Notes under the pieces: generated by a model | Database searches by the model: none | What the model was told of the DNA's origin: nothing | Seen by the model: only the letters and a program-made list of their open reading frames with translations | Source: Plutella xylostella | Lineage: Eukaryota; Arthropoda; Insecta; Lepidoptera; Plutellidae | Reading direction: 5' to 3' | Length of the DNA stretch: 64,000 nt | Assembly: GCF_932276165.1 (NCBI RefSeq) | Contig: NC_064001.1 | Coordinates: 6,021,501-6,085,500, forward strand | Made by a program: the position numbers and the translations under genes | Shown here: piece by piece, positions 37,000-48,870 of the stretch | How the letters are laid out: every line of letters starts with the position of its first letter | How positions within the stretch are numbered: the stretch's first letter is position 1

Positions 37000-38860
37000 T
37001 TAATTGCAACTCCTGTAGTTTCATCACACAATAGGTATTTCGTCCACTACCCGGCTGTAGCCCGTTATATGAGCGTGAATGTAATTCAGGGGCTGCGACT
37101 GACGCGCCACTAAACTGTGTTCTGTCACGATTTCATATATCAAAGGCTAGTTCGGTTGTTCACTAGCGTTTCGGGCTACTCCTAACAATTTACGACTATT
37201 TAAATGCAAAGGAAGTTTGCATGTTTGTTGTTGAAAATTTAATTAAACGTTTGATATTTGTTTTCTAGGTTTATTTTGTTTGAGTTTAGATTCGCAATTT
37301 CACGGTAAAAGTTAATAGTTACCTTGCATTTGTAATGTTAGAATATTACTTTATGAATGTAGTAATAGCTATTATTGTTAATTTGCTGACGGCTAGACAT
37401 ATTATGTAGATGTAGAAGCAAAATGGATGTAAACAATAGTAATGTTAGTAATTCCATACCCATTTACTTATATTAAGTATAATATTCAATATCCATGTGC
37501 ATACATTATAAGTAATGAATAAGGACAATGTTACTGTTCGTAAACAAAGGATATACGGCTTATTTAAATACAGTGTAGATATACATATACATTGTTATAA
37601 AATAAAACTCAATTTTGAAGCCGGTGCCGAAAAATATAGCGGCTTATGAAAACAAAAGGCATTATAGAATCACACAAAAATAAACCATGCATGCATATTG
37701 CCTCTGCATATGTATGGAATATTTCGTTGTTTGAAGTAAAAATGCGTTATAGGCCGGGAATGGGATCAGTAAGTAGCCTACCTATACCGGCAGCACGGCA
37801 CTGTTATCGGCGTAGATATAAGTTACTATATCGCGAATCGAGATAAACGACAAGGCGGAACGTTCATTAAACGAGTTTATCTACTTCGATGAAACCGTGG
37901 TAGCCATTTCTCAATCACACGTCTTAAAGTCTCCTTTTGAACTTCGATACACGCCTTGAAAGTCGTCCGGTAGAGAATTGGGGCTCTGGTCAATATTTGC
38001 ACTCCCATCCTTTGAACTCTCATCCTTTGCGCTGTACATACTGGTATAGGCACGGCAGCCTTTGAGAGACAAGCACAGTATTATGTCCTACTTAAATCTA
38101 CATCAATGAAATACAGACTACAATGGGCTGAGCTTTGACTTATACCGTTAACGGCTACAATGTATTGTCAGCTACGTTTGAGGTAGGTCAGCGCTGATGG
38201 TTCACTAGGTAACAATCCTTTCACGAAAGAAACTAAGTTTCGAAAATCTAAGGTACCTTAATCGGATATACATGCATGGGCCTCTGCCAAATACAGAGTG
38301 CAATTTGCTTCTCAATGGAAATATTGTTGGTTACGCTGAGTTACGCACGTAATGACGTCACTACTTTTTGTTAAAGTATTTTTTTCTATGGCTCGCAAAA
38401 AAAAACGTAGTAACTAAAGTCGTCGAATAAAAGGTTACTCCTTTTCGGCTTACTATACCACTTTTGCAACATTTTGAATTAACGTGGTAACGGGAATGTC
38501 ACTGATGAAATTGCACCCTGATATGTGTAGCACCAGCACCGATAAATTGGAGTTAACTCCCGGCCTATTCTGGCTGGACCGTCCATTGGTGCGTAGAGAA
38601 TTTATTTTATCATCCGCGGATGGAGTTGTCACATCATACGTCAAGGCTACGGTCGGTCCACCAATCGGCTATCGGTTCACTTGACATTTCATTGGCGTAA
38701 TGAGTACCTAACAAATAAATGTTTTTGTTATTGTTTACCTAATTAGTAATTATTAGAGTCCTTGATTGTAATTAGGTATCTAACTACCTATAACCAATGA
38801 TATTTTTAATAAATGGATAGGCGGCTTGTTATTGTTAGATTGACAAGGTACAAAAGTGTA
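37000..38860. other. No gene recognised
   Basis: AT-rich sequence with a MITE scrap at 38440. Confidence 0.6.
38440..38480. mobile_element. End fragment of the same MITE family
   Basis: TTTCGGCTTACTATACCACT and TTTTGCAACATTTTG match the right end of the copies above. A comparable scrap is at 60470-60505. Confidence 0.5.
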
Positions 38861-38866
38861 TAGCTA

Positions 38867-39841
38867 CAGTGAAACTATAAAGTCCTGAAATTAATGTTTG
38901 AGGAACTAAAATTTTCAGGAGCCTGGCACCATTAGAAAAGAAACATAAAAGTCATAACAATTGTTTATGTCAATAGGCGGTTGGCTGTTTTTTTGAATTT
39001 TCTTATTAATTATAAGGATAATCTAGATAAAAGCAACTATTTACGCTTGGTTGCAATTAGGAAGATGAAGAAAAATATTCGTTGTCAAGCTAGTGAAGTT
39101 ATTTATCGAGTTTTTATACAATGTTTAGCGGAACATCAAGCTGGACACATTTTGTCGAATTTGGAGGATGTTTACGCTTGTACAGCGTGTATGACGGGTA
39201 TGTAGCATTGTACAAATTGTAATAACTAATTTTTTATTAGTACCAACGCTTCATTTATCGATAAACCTAGGTTTAGAGCCCAAGTCGAACATTGTTTACA
39301 TACTACTGATTGTAGTTTTCATCTGGTTTCAGTTGAGTCAAACCTTAACATTTTGATACTTGAAGATATATTTTTTGTTTACTTACTAAATTCACATTGT
39401 GTGAATTTGGGGGGCATTGTGTACCTCAAAACGATTTTTTTATTTTATTTTATAGTTTATATCGGACCAGCGTGCCAAAGAGGGCAAAATATGGAATATT
39501 TCTAACTCCTGGAAGAAACAGAACTGGCCGTCCAAAAAGAGAAATTGATGTCTTTACTATGTGTGCCCTTCGTCAACAGATCCAGTTTTTTTATACAGTT
39601 GTAATAACGTTATCTAAATAAATATTTATTGGTTTCACTATTAAAGCCTTCATATTAACACCTTCTAGCTTGAATAAGAGCTATTTTTGTGGATGGTAAG
39701 TTGTTTTTAAAATACATAAATAGGTAGGAAATTAACAGGCAAAATTTCAAGTATCAAAGTCAGTTATGTTTCGCTATATAGGGTTGCTACATGAAAGATA
39801 GCAGTGCCCTCATTTAATTTCAGGACTTTATAGTTTCACTG
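38867..39841 (+). mobile_element. Tc1/mariner-superfamily element with perfect 28-bp ends
   Basis: Inverted ends CAGTGAAACTATAAAGTCCT... are perfect over 28 bp and flanked by TA (38865-38866, 39842-39843). At 975 bp it is too short to code a whole transposase but keeps N-terminal pieces. Confidence 0.88.
38981..39621 (+). pseudogene. DDE-type transposase N-terminal relic in two pieces
   Basis: Piece one (38981-39199) reads KKNIRCQASEVIYRVFIQCL and ends YACTACMTG at a GTATGT donor. Piece two (from about 39460) reads FLTPGRNRTGRPKREIDVFT and MCALRQQIQFFYT before stopping at 39621. Both match, by my recall, the helix-turn-helix and linker (STPGKKR..., CAIRQKIQFYYT) of the lepidopteran DDE_3 family. 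The frames of the pieces do not join cleanly, and the catalytic domain is absent. Confidence 0.65.
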
Positions 39842-40692
39842 TACTTATGAAGCTTACCCATTGAGGTATAGGTGTAAAATGGCATGCGCTCGAATAAAAT
39901 CGTACTTCATGGTGTACTGGCGAAATATTCATAAGTAGGTACCTAATTCCTATAATATGGCAATCCAAGTACAAACACCTTCTATGGAAATACAAGTCCT
40001 TGGAAAATACTCAGGAAAGGTAGGATCTATGGTTCTCAGAGGAAAATGCGGCACGGCACTCCTTCAAACCTTCAAAGATGCCTCATCCATAGAGTAATAA
40101 ATAATGTTATTATACAACGCAATCTTAATATTTACCTACCTATCACTTTTAGGTATTTGTTACTGTTATTATTGTATGAGTATGACCATAAAAAGATTTT
40201 TCGCAGGAGATAGGGTGGTTCAACAATAACTTACTCCTAAGGTTAGAGACAGAGGCTACTCTAAGCAAGGAACATAACTAGGTACGTCTCTAACGACAAG
40301 TCAGAGATTTTTCAACCAAATGAGGGTCACTGAAATCCTTTTTGTGAAGTTTAAAGAAGTTATTATTTTGAGAATTATAAAATACACACTCTATGGTTGA
40401 TTTTATTACTCTGTGTAATTTTGACAGAAACATTGACATTTGTGACAATTTGTGTGACTTGACGTTTAGCTTGACGTATTGAATTTGAGGTTATCGTTCG
40501 ATCGCTTCGCTTCCTTTTTTACGATTTTAAAATTTATTTATTTTACTTACTTTTTGCGATAGAAAATAATATCCATTCCTTAAAAATAGTTAAAGTTCAT
40601 GTTTGTTCACCTGAAAATGTGAATCTGGATACTGATTTAGGTCTTGGCTAATATTCGTAAATATACAAAGTAAATAAACAATAACGTTTACA

Positions 40693-43600
40693 ATGGAGGG
40701 CAAAAAGATCAGCTTCGGCTTTAAGATGACAAAGAAGGCTGTGAAACCCGTTATTGAGGAGAAGAAAGAGTTCATAGAATGCTTAGAAGAACAAGCTATC
40801 AAAATAATAGGGTAAGTTTTATTCATTAACTTCGTTACGTCGTAGCACACAACGGGAAAATAAATCGTCACCTCATAGCCTTTCCCATGCTGGTGCCGAT
40901 TTGTTTTTCAAAAAGTATACATGTATAATGGTAAAATTAGAAATATTGCCTCACCCACATTGTACAACTCAAAGTTCACAATTAACTGCAGTAAGTATTG
41001 ATATTCCTATTACAGTGGAGAAGTGATAGAAGAAAAAGCACCTCTGATAATTCCAATGAAGCCAAACACCCTCATAACTGCTGAAAGACTGAAGCAAATT
41101 GCGGAAGAAGTGGAGAGTGCGGTACAGGAACCACTGACAGCTGATGTAAAGTCTGAAGTGACCGTCAAAGAAGAGCCGATGGATGAAGCAGAAACACTAG
41201 ACCAGATGGCTGTTCGGGAACTTCTTCAGGAGGCAAAAAAGACTGTCAAGGTTGAAAAAACAGAGTTAACTGTCCCCATACCGGCTTTGCCAAAGTTAGA
41301 CGGTCAGAAAGAGGTATGTGTTATTCTTTCCATTCCAGATGTCTTTATTATTATTATTATTAAATTCTTTATTGCACTAAGCAAATTAGTACAAAGGCGA
41401 ACTTAATGCTAGCAGCATTTTCTACCAGTTAACCTTTGGTGATGTTGAAAAAGTGATTGGTAGTGCTTAAGGCTTTAACGAAAGAAGATGGTCTATATTG
41501 AGTACTTAACGGAAATAATAATATATACCTACCTATACAATATAAATACACACATGATACCTAAATAAATGTCTGTCTTCTTCCTTAGCTCCATATACCT
41601 ATTTGATAAAACATTACTATGATTATTGTTTTCCTATAACAGACTCAAATATTTATGGTTGACATGCATTTTCTAACTTAACCAACCATTTAGGGTTTCT
41701 CAGTTAAAACAGTCACAGCAAATCTATTTGAGAATAACTGTTGTAACATTAATTATGGCTTTGTCTTACATAAACAGACTATCTTGTTTAGGAACCAGGG
41801 CTACCCCACCTTGTATGTTTTTTTCTTATTACAATAAAGATATATTTTTATGTTATCTAGAAATTAATGTTATCATTGATCACCTCATCCACTTATAATT
41901 TTGTTTGTATGATTTCAGTCCACCCTGGATGACTATGAATCAGTACCAATTCAAGATTTTGGATTGGCAATGCTGAGAGGTATGGGCTGGGCACCTGGCA
42001 AAGAACAGTTAAGTAACGTTATGTTTCATAATTTCATATATTTTTTTTTTGCCTGTTTATAACTAAAATTATTACCTACAGGATGTTTCACAACCATATT
42101 TGTAACCATAATTGATGTCAAATAGCCAGCAGCCACACTACATTTCAACTGTAAATTGGAGTTCAGTTACTATAACATAGTTTTTTTTTTATCTGTGGCA
42201 GTTACTACACAACAAGCTCAAATAACAATATGAAGGTACCTCAAAAAATACTAAAAGTGTGCTAATACTTGTTTCAATAAAAATTTCAGGGCCAAATTCA
42301 AGGAGCCTCAACTACGTCCCAAAGGCTTGGGTCTGGGCGCGGACAAAATGGTGAAGCAGAATCAGAAGAAAGCGGCCGGCAAAGGAGAGGAGGAACTCAC
42401 TATTGTTAAAAATGCCTTTGTCAAGATCACATCGGGCAAATACAGTGGATTTTATGGAAAGGTTACTGTTTTTATTTTTTATTTTTAATAGATATTAGTT
42501 TTTTAATAGTGTTTAAGGCTTAATTAATCACTATCATCATCAGTTACATTACAAATGAGAAAATGGTATGGCTTGTTCCCTGATTAAAGTGAAGAGTAGA
42601 GTTTGTGAGTACAAACGCACAAGCACCATGGACTTATTGATTTACTGTTCATCACACTATGGTTTTATGTCATCTGCACACAGAGGCCTCATATTGTATT
42701 TCAGTCATTGTATCTATGTATAAATACTCATTTTACCATCCCATAGTCTCCACTTGTGCTGTGTAGAGATTTTAGAGTAGGGAGCTTGTATTTGTCGCCC
42801 ATTATTATAAATTACTAGCTGTTCCCGCGAGCTTCGCTTCGCCTTAAAAGATTTTCCCGTGGGAATACCGCGATAAAAAGTAGCCTATGTTCTTTCTCAG
42901 GGTCTCAGGGATCAGCATTGACTATCTTTATACCAAATTCCGTTCAGTAGTTTTGGCGTGAAAGAGTAACAGACAGACACAGTTACTTTCGCATTTATAA
43001 TATTAGTTAGGATTTATTAGACTTTCAATGCCTTTTTATATTCAATTAAAGCGATGCAAGCAAAGTGTAAGTATAAACCTTTGTACGTCTGGCCACCTTA
43101 ATCTGTGAGGATAATCCATTTACCCACCAGACATAACCTTTGTCCGGCTATAGTGTTTTCCACCAACTTCCTTAGAATACCATAGAGTACAAATATTTAT
43201 TACGCGCAGCTTATCAACCCTTTCTCTAACTATACTTATAAACGAAACATGTTGCTTGTTGGGCTTGCTGAAAACCGTTGTGGCCTTATTGTCTACAGCA
43301 CATGCTGAGCTGGTGTCTTTTTGTACGCTCTGGACAGCAACTTATTTTTTGTTTTGATTTGTATTATTGTCTGTGTTTTGTTCTTGTTTTGTACTTTTAA
43401 ATTTTCTGTATTTTTTGTTGGTGCTGTCTGTATGTCAAATAAATGTTTCGTTATCTTGCCACCTCTCTTAGAAGAACCATATAAATATTTCTAACTATTA
43501 TTATTTATTAGCTTGTCAATCCCTATGGCTAACTATACTAAGAAACCAAACATGGTATTCCAGGTGGTGAGTCTGGATGAAGACAACGGGCGGGTGATGG

Positions 43601-46600
43601 TGGACATCTCGGTGAAGAAGGAGACGGTGAGCCTCAGCGAGTTCATGATGCAGCCCGTCTCCAAGTTAGAGTTTGACAAGTCCTCCAGGGTTATCAGTAA
43701 GTGCACATTTTGTTGCTATTCTGAAGGCAGAAATACTAATATTAAAGCTGTCAAACTATAAATTTTGCTAGCAAAAAATTACACTTACGTGAACAATCAT
43801 AGAGTCGAATTTTAATTGAAGAAATGAAGGCTTTGACAGCTCTAATATAAGAATTTGTGCCTTTAGAATCGCCATCATTTTACAAGTACAATTAGAAAAT
43901 GAGATAAATACAGAGTGGAAAGATTAAATCTGGCCCTGAATGGAAACTACTTCAAACTACTTTAAATCTTCATGTTTCCTTCCAATGCCCTTTCAATCTA
44001 TCCATCCTGTATATTATTATTATGGATGTACCCACTCTAGCGCAAATGACATGTTAGATCAATAGAGCTTATGTATGAGTATGTAATAATAAACTATTTA
44101 TCGATTTTCCACCTATGTGTCTGACGCTGAGTTGCAGAAGGGGACTTTATGCTAATGTCGACCTGTTAATGTCTACGATAAATGTATAGCTGCCTTCATC
44201 ATCATCATCATCATCTCAGCCATAGGACGTCCACTGCTGAACATAGGCCTCCCCCAATGATTTCCACCTTGTCCGATCGGAGGCGGCCCGCATCCAGTGC
44301 TTCCCCGCGGACTTGACTATATCGTCCGTCCATCTCGCGGGGGGCCGCCCAACGCTGCGCTTGCCGGTACGTGGTCTCCACTCGAGGACTCTTCTGCTCC
44401 ATCGACCATCAGACCTTCGAGCAATGTGTCCCGCCCACTGCCATTTCAGCTTACTGACTCGATAGGCCATGTCGGTTACTTTGGTTCTTCTACGGATCTC
44501 TTCATTTCTGTTTCGATCACGTAGAGATACGCCGAGCATAGCCTTTTCCATAGCTCGCTGGGTGACTCTGAGCCTATTCAAGAGGCCTAAAGTTAGAGAC
44601 CACGTCTCGGCATCGTAGGTCATCACTGGCCTACTGTTATATGGTCTTCGCACATTATAACAACTCACCGGCGTCTCGACTCTATGCTAGACATTGATAT
44701 TAAGCCCTGTGTCATATGTTCAAGGTTTAATTTAAAAAATGATTATAAAGTAGTGTACAACGAGTGGCCTACGCATCGTACACTAAATGTCTAGAAAAAC
44801 TAAAGGAGTGTGAGTATAGTTGCTGCCGCATTGGCGTGGAGTTGTTATAATGTGCGAAGACCTATATGCTGCTATAGCTGCCTTGCGTTGACATTATGGA
44901 CAGAAAGAGCCTGACATAGATTAAATGCCGACATTAGCTTAACGTTCCTTTCTGCAACTCAGAATATAGATCTAAATGTTTGTGCTGAAGGTACTTAAGG
45001 ATAGAAATGGTTCACGGTACATACAATAGAAATTATGTATCTTGACTAATGCGCAAAATACTATGTAGGTAAGGGCCTCGCGCGGATTTAGCAAAACCAT
45101 GAGAGGCTATTATATCCCATTCCACGGGGAAAGACATCTGAAAGGACCCTTATTAATTTCATTCAAATAAGGGTAGTTTTTGTTTGTATGATGTCTTTCC
45201 CCGTGGAATGGGATATAGTGCGCGCTATGTATGACACTCGGCCGCTATTGGCCTATTGCTATAAATCCATTCTTACTATTTTGGTCAAGGTACATGATTT
45301 CTTGGAGACCGCGAAAAACACGACGACTTACGAAAGGTAGCTGGTAATGATTGGATGCGGAAAGCTATAGATCGCATCCAGTGGCGTGCTTTGGGAGAGG
45401 CCGACGTCCGGTAGTGGACTGCTACAGGCTGATGATGACATCATTTCCCGTGATTTAATCATTATTAGCCATGGGTCCTTGCAGGACACAAGTATATCCC
45501 TAAAAGCACTCCTCGTCCAACCAATATCGACATTATCGACATTTCTCCTGTGCAACTGAAGTATTTGCGGATTTGCTAAGATAATAATAAATAATAGAAA
45601 TATGTGTTTACTTGTTAGCCGCCGTTTTATTGGTGAAAAACCCAAACCATAGAGTTGACCAAAGAGTACAGAGGGCACGATGCAACGTGCCAGTTCTGTC
45701 TACTCAGAATACACAACAGCAACACCGCACGCTTTTCATCAACTAACAGGTCAAGTCAATCCTAAAAAGAACTTTGAAGCACATACTGGTGTTGCGATTT
45801 GAAACGTTTATTATAAAACAGTATTATGTTGTAAAGCCAAACCAGGAATATAAAAACCCTCGCCATATTGCGGAAAAGCAATAGAACTTTTTTCTTGCAG
45901 TGGTATCATTAACTCAAAATGTCATTTGTCTATTGCTGTCAAACTGTGGTGCTGTCAATGCGTAGGGTTTATTATAGCTTTTGTGAGTTTTTTTGTGTTT
46001 CTAAATGCCGAAAACTATCCATAGCCGTGAAAGGAAACTAATTTACCACATACACAAGTATTTGTTGGAGTAAAAATCTGCGGGATTGGACTTTATTTCA
46101 CTTGATAACATAACTGATGCTATTGTCAAAATGGCTGGTAGGTACATAGTATAGTAAGAGCAAATGAATTTGGCAAATTTGTAAGCTATTACTGTAATTT
46201 TTATTGACTACTGTTTTTTAAGGTATACTTATAGAAAGACAAAGCAGAAGAAATTTACAGAAACAGAGGAACAATAATTGAAACAGAAATTTAAAAATTG
46301 ATTATTAATGTTGATGGCAGGAAGCGACTCATTAAGCGACAGCGAATCCAAGACATCTGAAATTCAAGCATTGGCGCAATCTGACCATAACATCTAGCCC
46401 CAAGCGACTTCTTTCTGTTCAGTCAACTAAAAACTGCGCTCGGAGGACAAAGATTTTCGACTTCAAGATCGACTCACTCAAGCGACTGTCAAATAAAAAC
46501 CGCGCGTCAAAAATCGCTAAAAACTTTGAAGTGTTGCTGTCAAAAGATGCACCATTACATTCCCTGACTTTAATTGATGTGTGCTGCCATCTTCACGTTG

Positions 46601-48870
46601 AGGTCGGAAACTTTTCAGACCACCTACGTATTACATCAATAGAGCTTATGAGTATGTAATAATAAATTATTTATCGATTTTCCACCTTTGTGTCTGACGC
46701 TGAGTTGCAGAAAGGGACTTTATGCTAATGTCGACCTGTTAATGTCTACGATAAATGTATAGCTGCCTTGCGTTGACATTATAAGGACAGAAAGAGACTG
46801 ACATTAATTCAATGCCGACATTAGCTTAACGTTCCTTTCTGCAACTCAGAGTATAGATCTAAATGTTTGTGCTGAAGGTAAGGATAGAAATGGTTCACGG
46901 TACCTACAATAGAAATTATGTATCTTGATTAATGCGCAAAATACTATGTAGGTAAGGGCCTCGCGCGGATTTAGCAAAACCATGAGAGGCTATTATATCC
47001 CATTCCACGGGGAAAGACATCTGAAAGGACCCTTATTAATTTCATTCAAATAAGGGTAGTTTTTGTTTGTATGATGTCTTTCCCCGTGGAATGGGATATA
47101 GTGCGCGCTATGTATGACACTCGGCCGCTATTGGCCTATTGCTATAAATCCATTCTTACTATTTTGGTCAAGGTACATGATTTCTTGGAGACCGCGAAAA
47201 ACACGACGACTTACGAAAGGTAGCTGGTAATGATTGGATGCGGAAAGCTATAGATCGCATCCAGTGGCGTGCTTTGGGAGAGGCCGACGTCCGGTAGTGG
47301 ACTGCTACAGGCTGATGATGACATCATTTCCCGTGATTTAATCATAATTAGTCATGGGTCCTTGCTGGACACAAGTCTATCCCTATAAAAGCACTCCTCG
47401 TCCAACCAATATCGACATTATCGACATTTCTCCTGTGTAACTGAAGTATTTGCGGGTTAGCTAAGATAATAATAAATAATAGAAATATGTGTTTACTTGT
47501 TAGCCGCCATTTTATTGGTGAAAAACCCAAACCATAGAGTACAGAGGGCGCGATGCAACATGCCAGTGCTGTCTACTCAGAATACACATCAGCAACACCG
47601 CACGTTTTTCATCAACTAACAGGTCAAGTCAATCCCAAAAAGAACTTTGAACCACACACTGGTGTTGCGATTTGAAACGTTTATTATAAAACAGTATTAT
47701 GTTGTAGATATAAGTACTGTCCAAGCGTTTCGGTAAAGGTCTAGGCAGACAGCCGAAGCGTGACCTTTTCTCGAAGCAGTTGAGGCCATTTTCGACCCCC
47801 TATAATTTTGTTTTGAAAAGAACTAGATGTCTGGTTTTTAAGTTTACCATTAGGCATTGTATAAACCCGGTACATTTAAAATATATATCGCACCGCAGCA
47901 ATAGCGCCTCGTCAATCCGATAATCCGCCAATGATTTGTTTATTGGCTGTCCAGATGAACAATACCATATTGAACGTCCTTTTCCACGTCTGTCCCTGTA
48001 TGTAATGTGACGTATTAGAACATTGGGCGCCACGCTAACGCCGGCTGTCTGTCTAGACTTAAACACAAACCTACAAGTGCTCTTTTCTCCTACAGATTAC
48101 CAAGAGATTGGTGGATCTTCGGAAGATATAGAGTTTTGCTTGCGCGAGCTTAGCGTCTCCCGAAGGGGCTTATAACTGCACACTTGGACAGGTGCTTGTA
48201 TAACTTCAATAGTAGATTGTTTAAAAAAGTGTAAATTGCGAATTCAAATTTACTATTTTAGGGTTTTACTAACATGTTTTATATCAGCGATTTTCACCTA
48301 CTGTGACCTTTTATTAAGTCTTATAACAATAAAGATGTTATTTATTTAAAAGTTTCCATTTCTTTATCAACAGATGCAGACAAATACGAAGAGTACAAGA
48401 ACAACGAGCCACAGAGAAGCACATCCCGACGGGAGTCACCTCGGCCAGACAGAGACAGCGCTTCCAAGTCGAATGTAGCGAGGAAAGAGGACAGGAGACA
48501 TGATGACATAGACAAAGAAAGTAGGAGGAAAAGAGACAGCCCAAACGGCAGAGGAAGGGAAGAGAGAAGAAGACGGGACTCTTCTAGCAGCGAAGATAGG
48601 TCTCGACAAAGGAAACAGGAAAAGAAGAAATACAGTAGTAATGATTCCCTAAGCTCAATATCGGATTCCGAAAAAAAGCGCCGACATTATAAAGAAAAAA
48701 AACGCCACAGCTCAGAGTCGGATAGCTCAGATTCATACAAAAAAGTGAAGAGCAAAAAGCATAGGAATAAGTCCCCAGATGGAAAGAGAGATATAGATAA
48801 AAAGAGAAAAGGGAAGAAGAAGAAGCGGGATCGTGACCGGTCACCTAACTATAAGAAGCATAGAAAGTAA
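40693..48870 (+). CDS. GPKOW: GPKOW/Spp2-like G-patch and KOW spliceosome protein, six visible exons
   Basis: Exons are 40693-40811, 41016-41313, 41919-42007, 42290-42461, 43564-43696 and 48374-48870. All introns are GT-AG and the reading frame is kept across all five junctions, giving 435 codons. The start ATG sits in a good insect context (ttacaATGG). The N-terminus MEGKKISFGFKMTKK matches the conserved start of this family. Residues about 150-172 are the G-patch (IQDFGLAMLRGMGWAPGKEQ), followed by RPKGLGLGA. Residues about 210-240 form the first KOW motif (AFVKITSGKYSGFYGKVVSL). Residues 272-435 are a Ser/Arg/Lys-rich tail. Known for the family: these nuclear proteins bind the DEAH helicase Prp2/DHX16 through the G-patch and help spliceosome activation. 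The second KOW domain of the family is not seen. The TAA at 48868-48870 lies inside a strong donor (AGAAA|GTAAGT, exon end 48866), so further exons may lie outside the window. Confidence 0.9.
41339..41455 (-). mobile_element. LINE 3' tail in GPKOW intron 2
   Basis: On the - strand it reads GGTTAACTGGTAGAAAATGC, GCATTAAGTTCGCCTTTGTA, GTGCAATAAAG and then (AAT)n at 41339-41356. This is a second frequent lepidopteran LINE end. Confidence 0.7.
42815..43012 (-). mobile_element. Short Helitron-like repeat, copy 4, in GPKOW intron 4
   Basis: This copy is on the - strand and again inserted between A and T. It contains GCGAAGCGAAGCTCGCGGGA at its 3' end. Confidence 0.82.
44197..44872 (-). mobile_element. 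RTE-type LINE insertion with 12-bp target duplication
   Basis: Exact 12-bp direct repeats TATAGCTGCCTT flank it at 44185-44196 and 44873-44884. The (GAT)n 3' tail is at 44197-44212. The sister copy of the duplicated block (at about 46770) lacks this insert. Its far 5' part (about 44640-44872) contains an inverted copy of a short stretch (GTTATAATGTGCGAAGACC and its complement). Confidence 0.88.
44216..44640 (-). pseudogene. RTE reverse transcriptase C-terminus
   Basis: The - strand frame reads PVMTYDAETWSLTLGLLNRL, QRAMEKAMLGVSLRDRNRNE, LKWQWAGHIARR, RTGKRSVGRPPARWTDDIVK and LGEAYVQQWTSYG before the stop. These are hallmark C-terminal motifs of RTE-clade LINE proteins in Lepidoptera. Only the last 140 or so residues remain, so it encodes no active enzyme. 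The frame continues a few codons past 44640 into sequence that does not look like RTE. Confidence 0.88.
45114..45214. mobile_element. Foldback MITE, duplicated block copy 1
   Basis: ATCCCATTCCACGGGGAAAG and its inverse bound a core with AAGGACCCTTATTAA and CAAATAAGGGTAGTTTTTG. Confidence 0.82.
45357..45440 (+). mobile_element. RTE LINE 3' tail in duplicated block, copy 1
   Basis: It contains GCATCCAGTGGCGTGC and AGAGGCCGACGTCCGGTAGT followed by GGCTGATGATGAC. The same fragment is in copy 2, so it predates the duplication. Confidence 0.75.
45990..46140 (+). pseudogene. N-terminal relic of a DDE-type transposase
   Basis: An ATG at about 46005 opens a frame reading MPKTIHSRERKLIYHIHKYL before a stop. 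This resembles the start of a DDE_3/IS630-like transposase common in moths. The next frame ends IVKMAG at a GTAGGT donor. It is only a scrap. Confidence 0.45.
46997..47097. mobile_element. Foldback MITE, duplicated block copy 2
   Basis: It is identical by eye to 45114-45214, carried along by the segmental duplication. Confidence 0.82.
47236..47324 (+). mobile_element. RTE LINE 3' tail in duplicated block, copy 2
   Basis: It is near-identical to 45357-45440 and in the same relative place. Confidence 0.75.

Larger units (their letters stand above)
44064..45836 (+). repeat. Direct duplication inside GPKOW intron 5, copy 1
   Basis: The block starts ATCAATAGAGCTTATG and ends ACAGTATTATGTTGTA. 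It matches 46636-47706 at high identity once the RTE insertion (44197-44884) is removed. Both contain the foldback MITE and an RTE tail. Confidence 0.9.
46636..47706 (+). repeat. Direct duplication inside GPKOW intron 5, copy 2
   Basis: It has the same start and end as copy 1, without the RTE insertion. Small differences (for example GAGTATGT versus TATGAGTATGT near the start) show some time since duplication. Confidence 0.9.
43697..48373 (+). other. GPKOW intron 5, repeat-filled
   Basis: This 4.7-kb intron is much longer than the other four (204 to 1102 bases). It begins GTAAGT and ends in a pyrimidine tract with CAACAG. It holds two copies of a 1.1-kb direct duplication, an RTE LINE insertion in the first copy, foldback MITEs and a transposase relic. 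No exon was recognised inside it. Confidence 0.8.

Noticed and set aside
43513..43761. Open frame starting upstream of GPKOW exon 5
   Set aside because: The ATG is in intron sequence; the exon proper starts at 43564 after CCAG and ends at a GTAAGT donor.
45328..45678. 116-codon - strand frame, with a shorter twin at 47348-47530
   Set aside because: It spans an RTE tail and intron repeat sequence, shows no protein motif, and merely recurs because the block is duplicated.
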